Positions 14,544-15,049 of a stretch of DNA of 15,049 nt are shown piece after piece. Origin of the DNA: Candidatus Pelagibacter sp. TMED196 (GTDB lineage Bacteria; Pseudomonadota; Alphaproteobacteria; Pelagibacterales; Pelagibacteraceae); contig NHIT01000021.1 of assembly GCA_002171925.1 (NCBI GenBank), positions 1-15,049 on the forward strand, in the 5' to 3' direction. Each line of letters opens with the position of its first letter. Position 1 is the first letter of the stretch. The position numbers and the translations under genes are program-made. The notes below the pieces were generated by a model, which was not told where the DNA came from, did not search any database, and saw only the letters and a list, made by a program, of their open reading frames with translations.

Positions 14544-15049
14544 TTAATTAAATCACGGATTTCATCGTTAATTTCTGGTTCAATGCCGTGCCAAATTTTG
14601 AATGCTTTCATTGCTTGGTAAATAAACATATTTTTCCCATTTTCAATTGCTGCTCCAGATTTTTTAGCCCTTTTTAAAAAATTAGTATGCAAAGGATTAT
14701 AAATCACATCATAAAACAGTTGGCCTCCTTGTTTTGTGAAATCTGTTTTTATTTCTTCATTGTTTTTTATACCGATACTCGTTGCATTGACTATTAAGTC
14801 AAATTTAGCAGTTTGTCCCCAATCAATCAATTTTAGATATGGAAAAGAATTTTTTAAAATTTCAGCCTTTTGTCTAGTTCTATTTGATAAAATTATTTCT
14901 GATATGCCCATTTCTTTTAATGCCAATATGATAGATGATGATACTCCGCCAGCACCTAATATTAATGCTGTTTTATTTTTGGTATTGAAATTTGTCTGCC
15001 GTATTGCTTCTGAGAAACCAAATACATCTGTGTTTTCACCGATTACTTT
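14540..15049 (-). CDS. aroE: shikimate dehydrogenase, C-terminal part, cut by the window edge
   Basis: This is the last 169 residues of AroE, which reduces 3-dehydroshikimate to shikimate with NADPH in aromatic amino-acid synthesis. The reading frame is open to the right edge, so the gene starts beyond 15049; I estimate about 100 N-terminal residues are missing. Visible motifs are IGENTDVFGF at the edge (family G-x-N-T-D-x-x-G), the NADP-binding loop LILGAGGVSSSIILALKEMG, ILSNRTRQKAEIL (the S-N-R-T phosphate-binding site for NADP), NATSIGI, and YDVIYNPLHTNFLKRAKKSG followed by NGKNMFIYQAMKAFKIWHG. A TTG near 14926 is internal and is not a start. The stop overlaps the coaE ATG (ATGA). Confidence 0.95.
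   Translation of the reverse strand, partial: KVIGENTDVFGFSEAIRQTNFNTKNKTALILGAGGVSSSIILALKEMGISEIILSNRTRQKAEILKNSFPYLKLIDWGQTAKFDLIVNATSIGIKNNEEIKTDFTKQGGQLFYDVIYNPLHTNFLKRAKKSGAAIENGKNMFIYQAMKAFKIWHGIEPEINDEIRDLIK

Noticed and set aside
14540..14926. Reading aroE as a short gene starting at the TTG near 14926
   Set aside because: The frame continues with conserved AroE motifs (NTDxxGF and the GAGG loop) to the window edge, so the gene is cut by the window and not short.
1..15049. A mobile element, CRISPR array, toxin-antitoxin or defence system
   Set aside because: All substantial reading space is taken by recognisable housekeeping genes, apart from the single FkbM gene; I saw no direct repeat arrays, transposase or integrase motifs, or tRNA-like structure.

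Overview
This window is almost wholly ordinary, densely packed housekeeping DNA from a very AT-rich alphaproteobacterium with a streamlined genome. Gene content, neighbour order and lysine/isoleucine/asparagine-rich proteins most resemble the SAR11 (Pelagibacterales) type, but I infer this from recall of family synteny and not from a search. I recognise 21 protein genes. The two at the edges, mnmE on the left and aroE on the right, are cut by the window. I see no tRNA, rRNA, CRISPR array, insertion sequence or prophage gene. No gap between genes is longer than about 105 bp.

Layout, left to right. (1) Minus strand, about 1-3997: hemH, hemJ, rho, an FkbM-type methyltransferase and mnmE, covering the end of heme synthesis, transcription termination and tRNA wobble modification; the methyltransferase is the one accessory-looking gene. 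(2) Plus strand, 4059-6701: ftsK and lolA (chromosome translocation at division; lipoprotein transport to the outer membrane). (3) Minus strand, 6694-9413: hisB, hisA, hisF, hisE and a HIT-family hydrolase; hisH is absent from its usual place between hisB and hisA. (4) Plus strand, 9516-11428: hslV and hslU, the HslUV protease, behind a candidate heat-shock promoter that runs almost into the hslV start codon. (5) Minus strand, 11418-12445: a Tim44-domain protein and an Smr-domain protein; the mltA gene often found between them in relatives is absent. (6) Plus strand, 12490-13318: fxsA and a divergent, basic secB. (7) Minus strand, 13315-15049: aroE, coaE and dnaQ, joined by ATGA overlaps.

The genes form short blocks on alternating strands. 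Within blocks, most genes abut or overlap by 4 bp (ATGA), which suggests translational coupling. All three convergent junctions (lolA/HIT, hslU/smr, secB/dnaQ) overlap tail to tail by 8, 11 and 4 bp, leaving no room for an ordinary intrinsic terminator. Divergent junctions are 44-102 bp long and carry the candidate promoters. Most starts lack a clear Shine-Dalgarno sequence.

I did not find a new biological system. The points most worth checking are the missing hisH beside a HisF that keeps its partner-interface residues, the possible leaderless sigma-32 transcript of hslV, the basic SecB, the FkbM gene inserted between rho and mnmE, and the hairpin at the hemJ stop that overlaps a candidate rho promoter.
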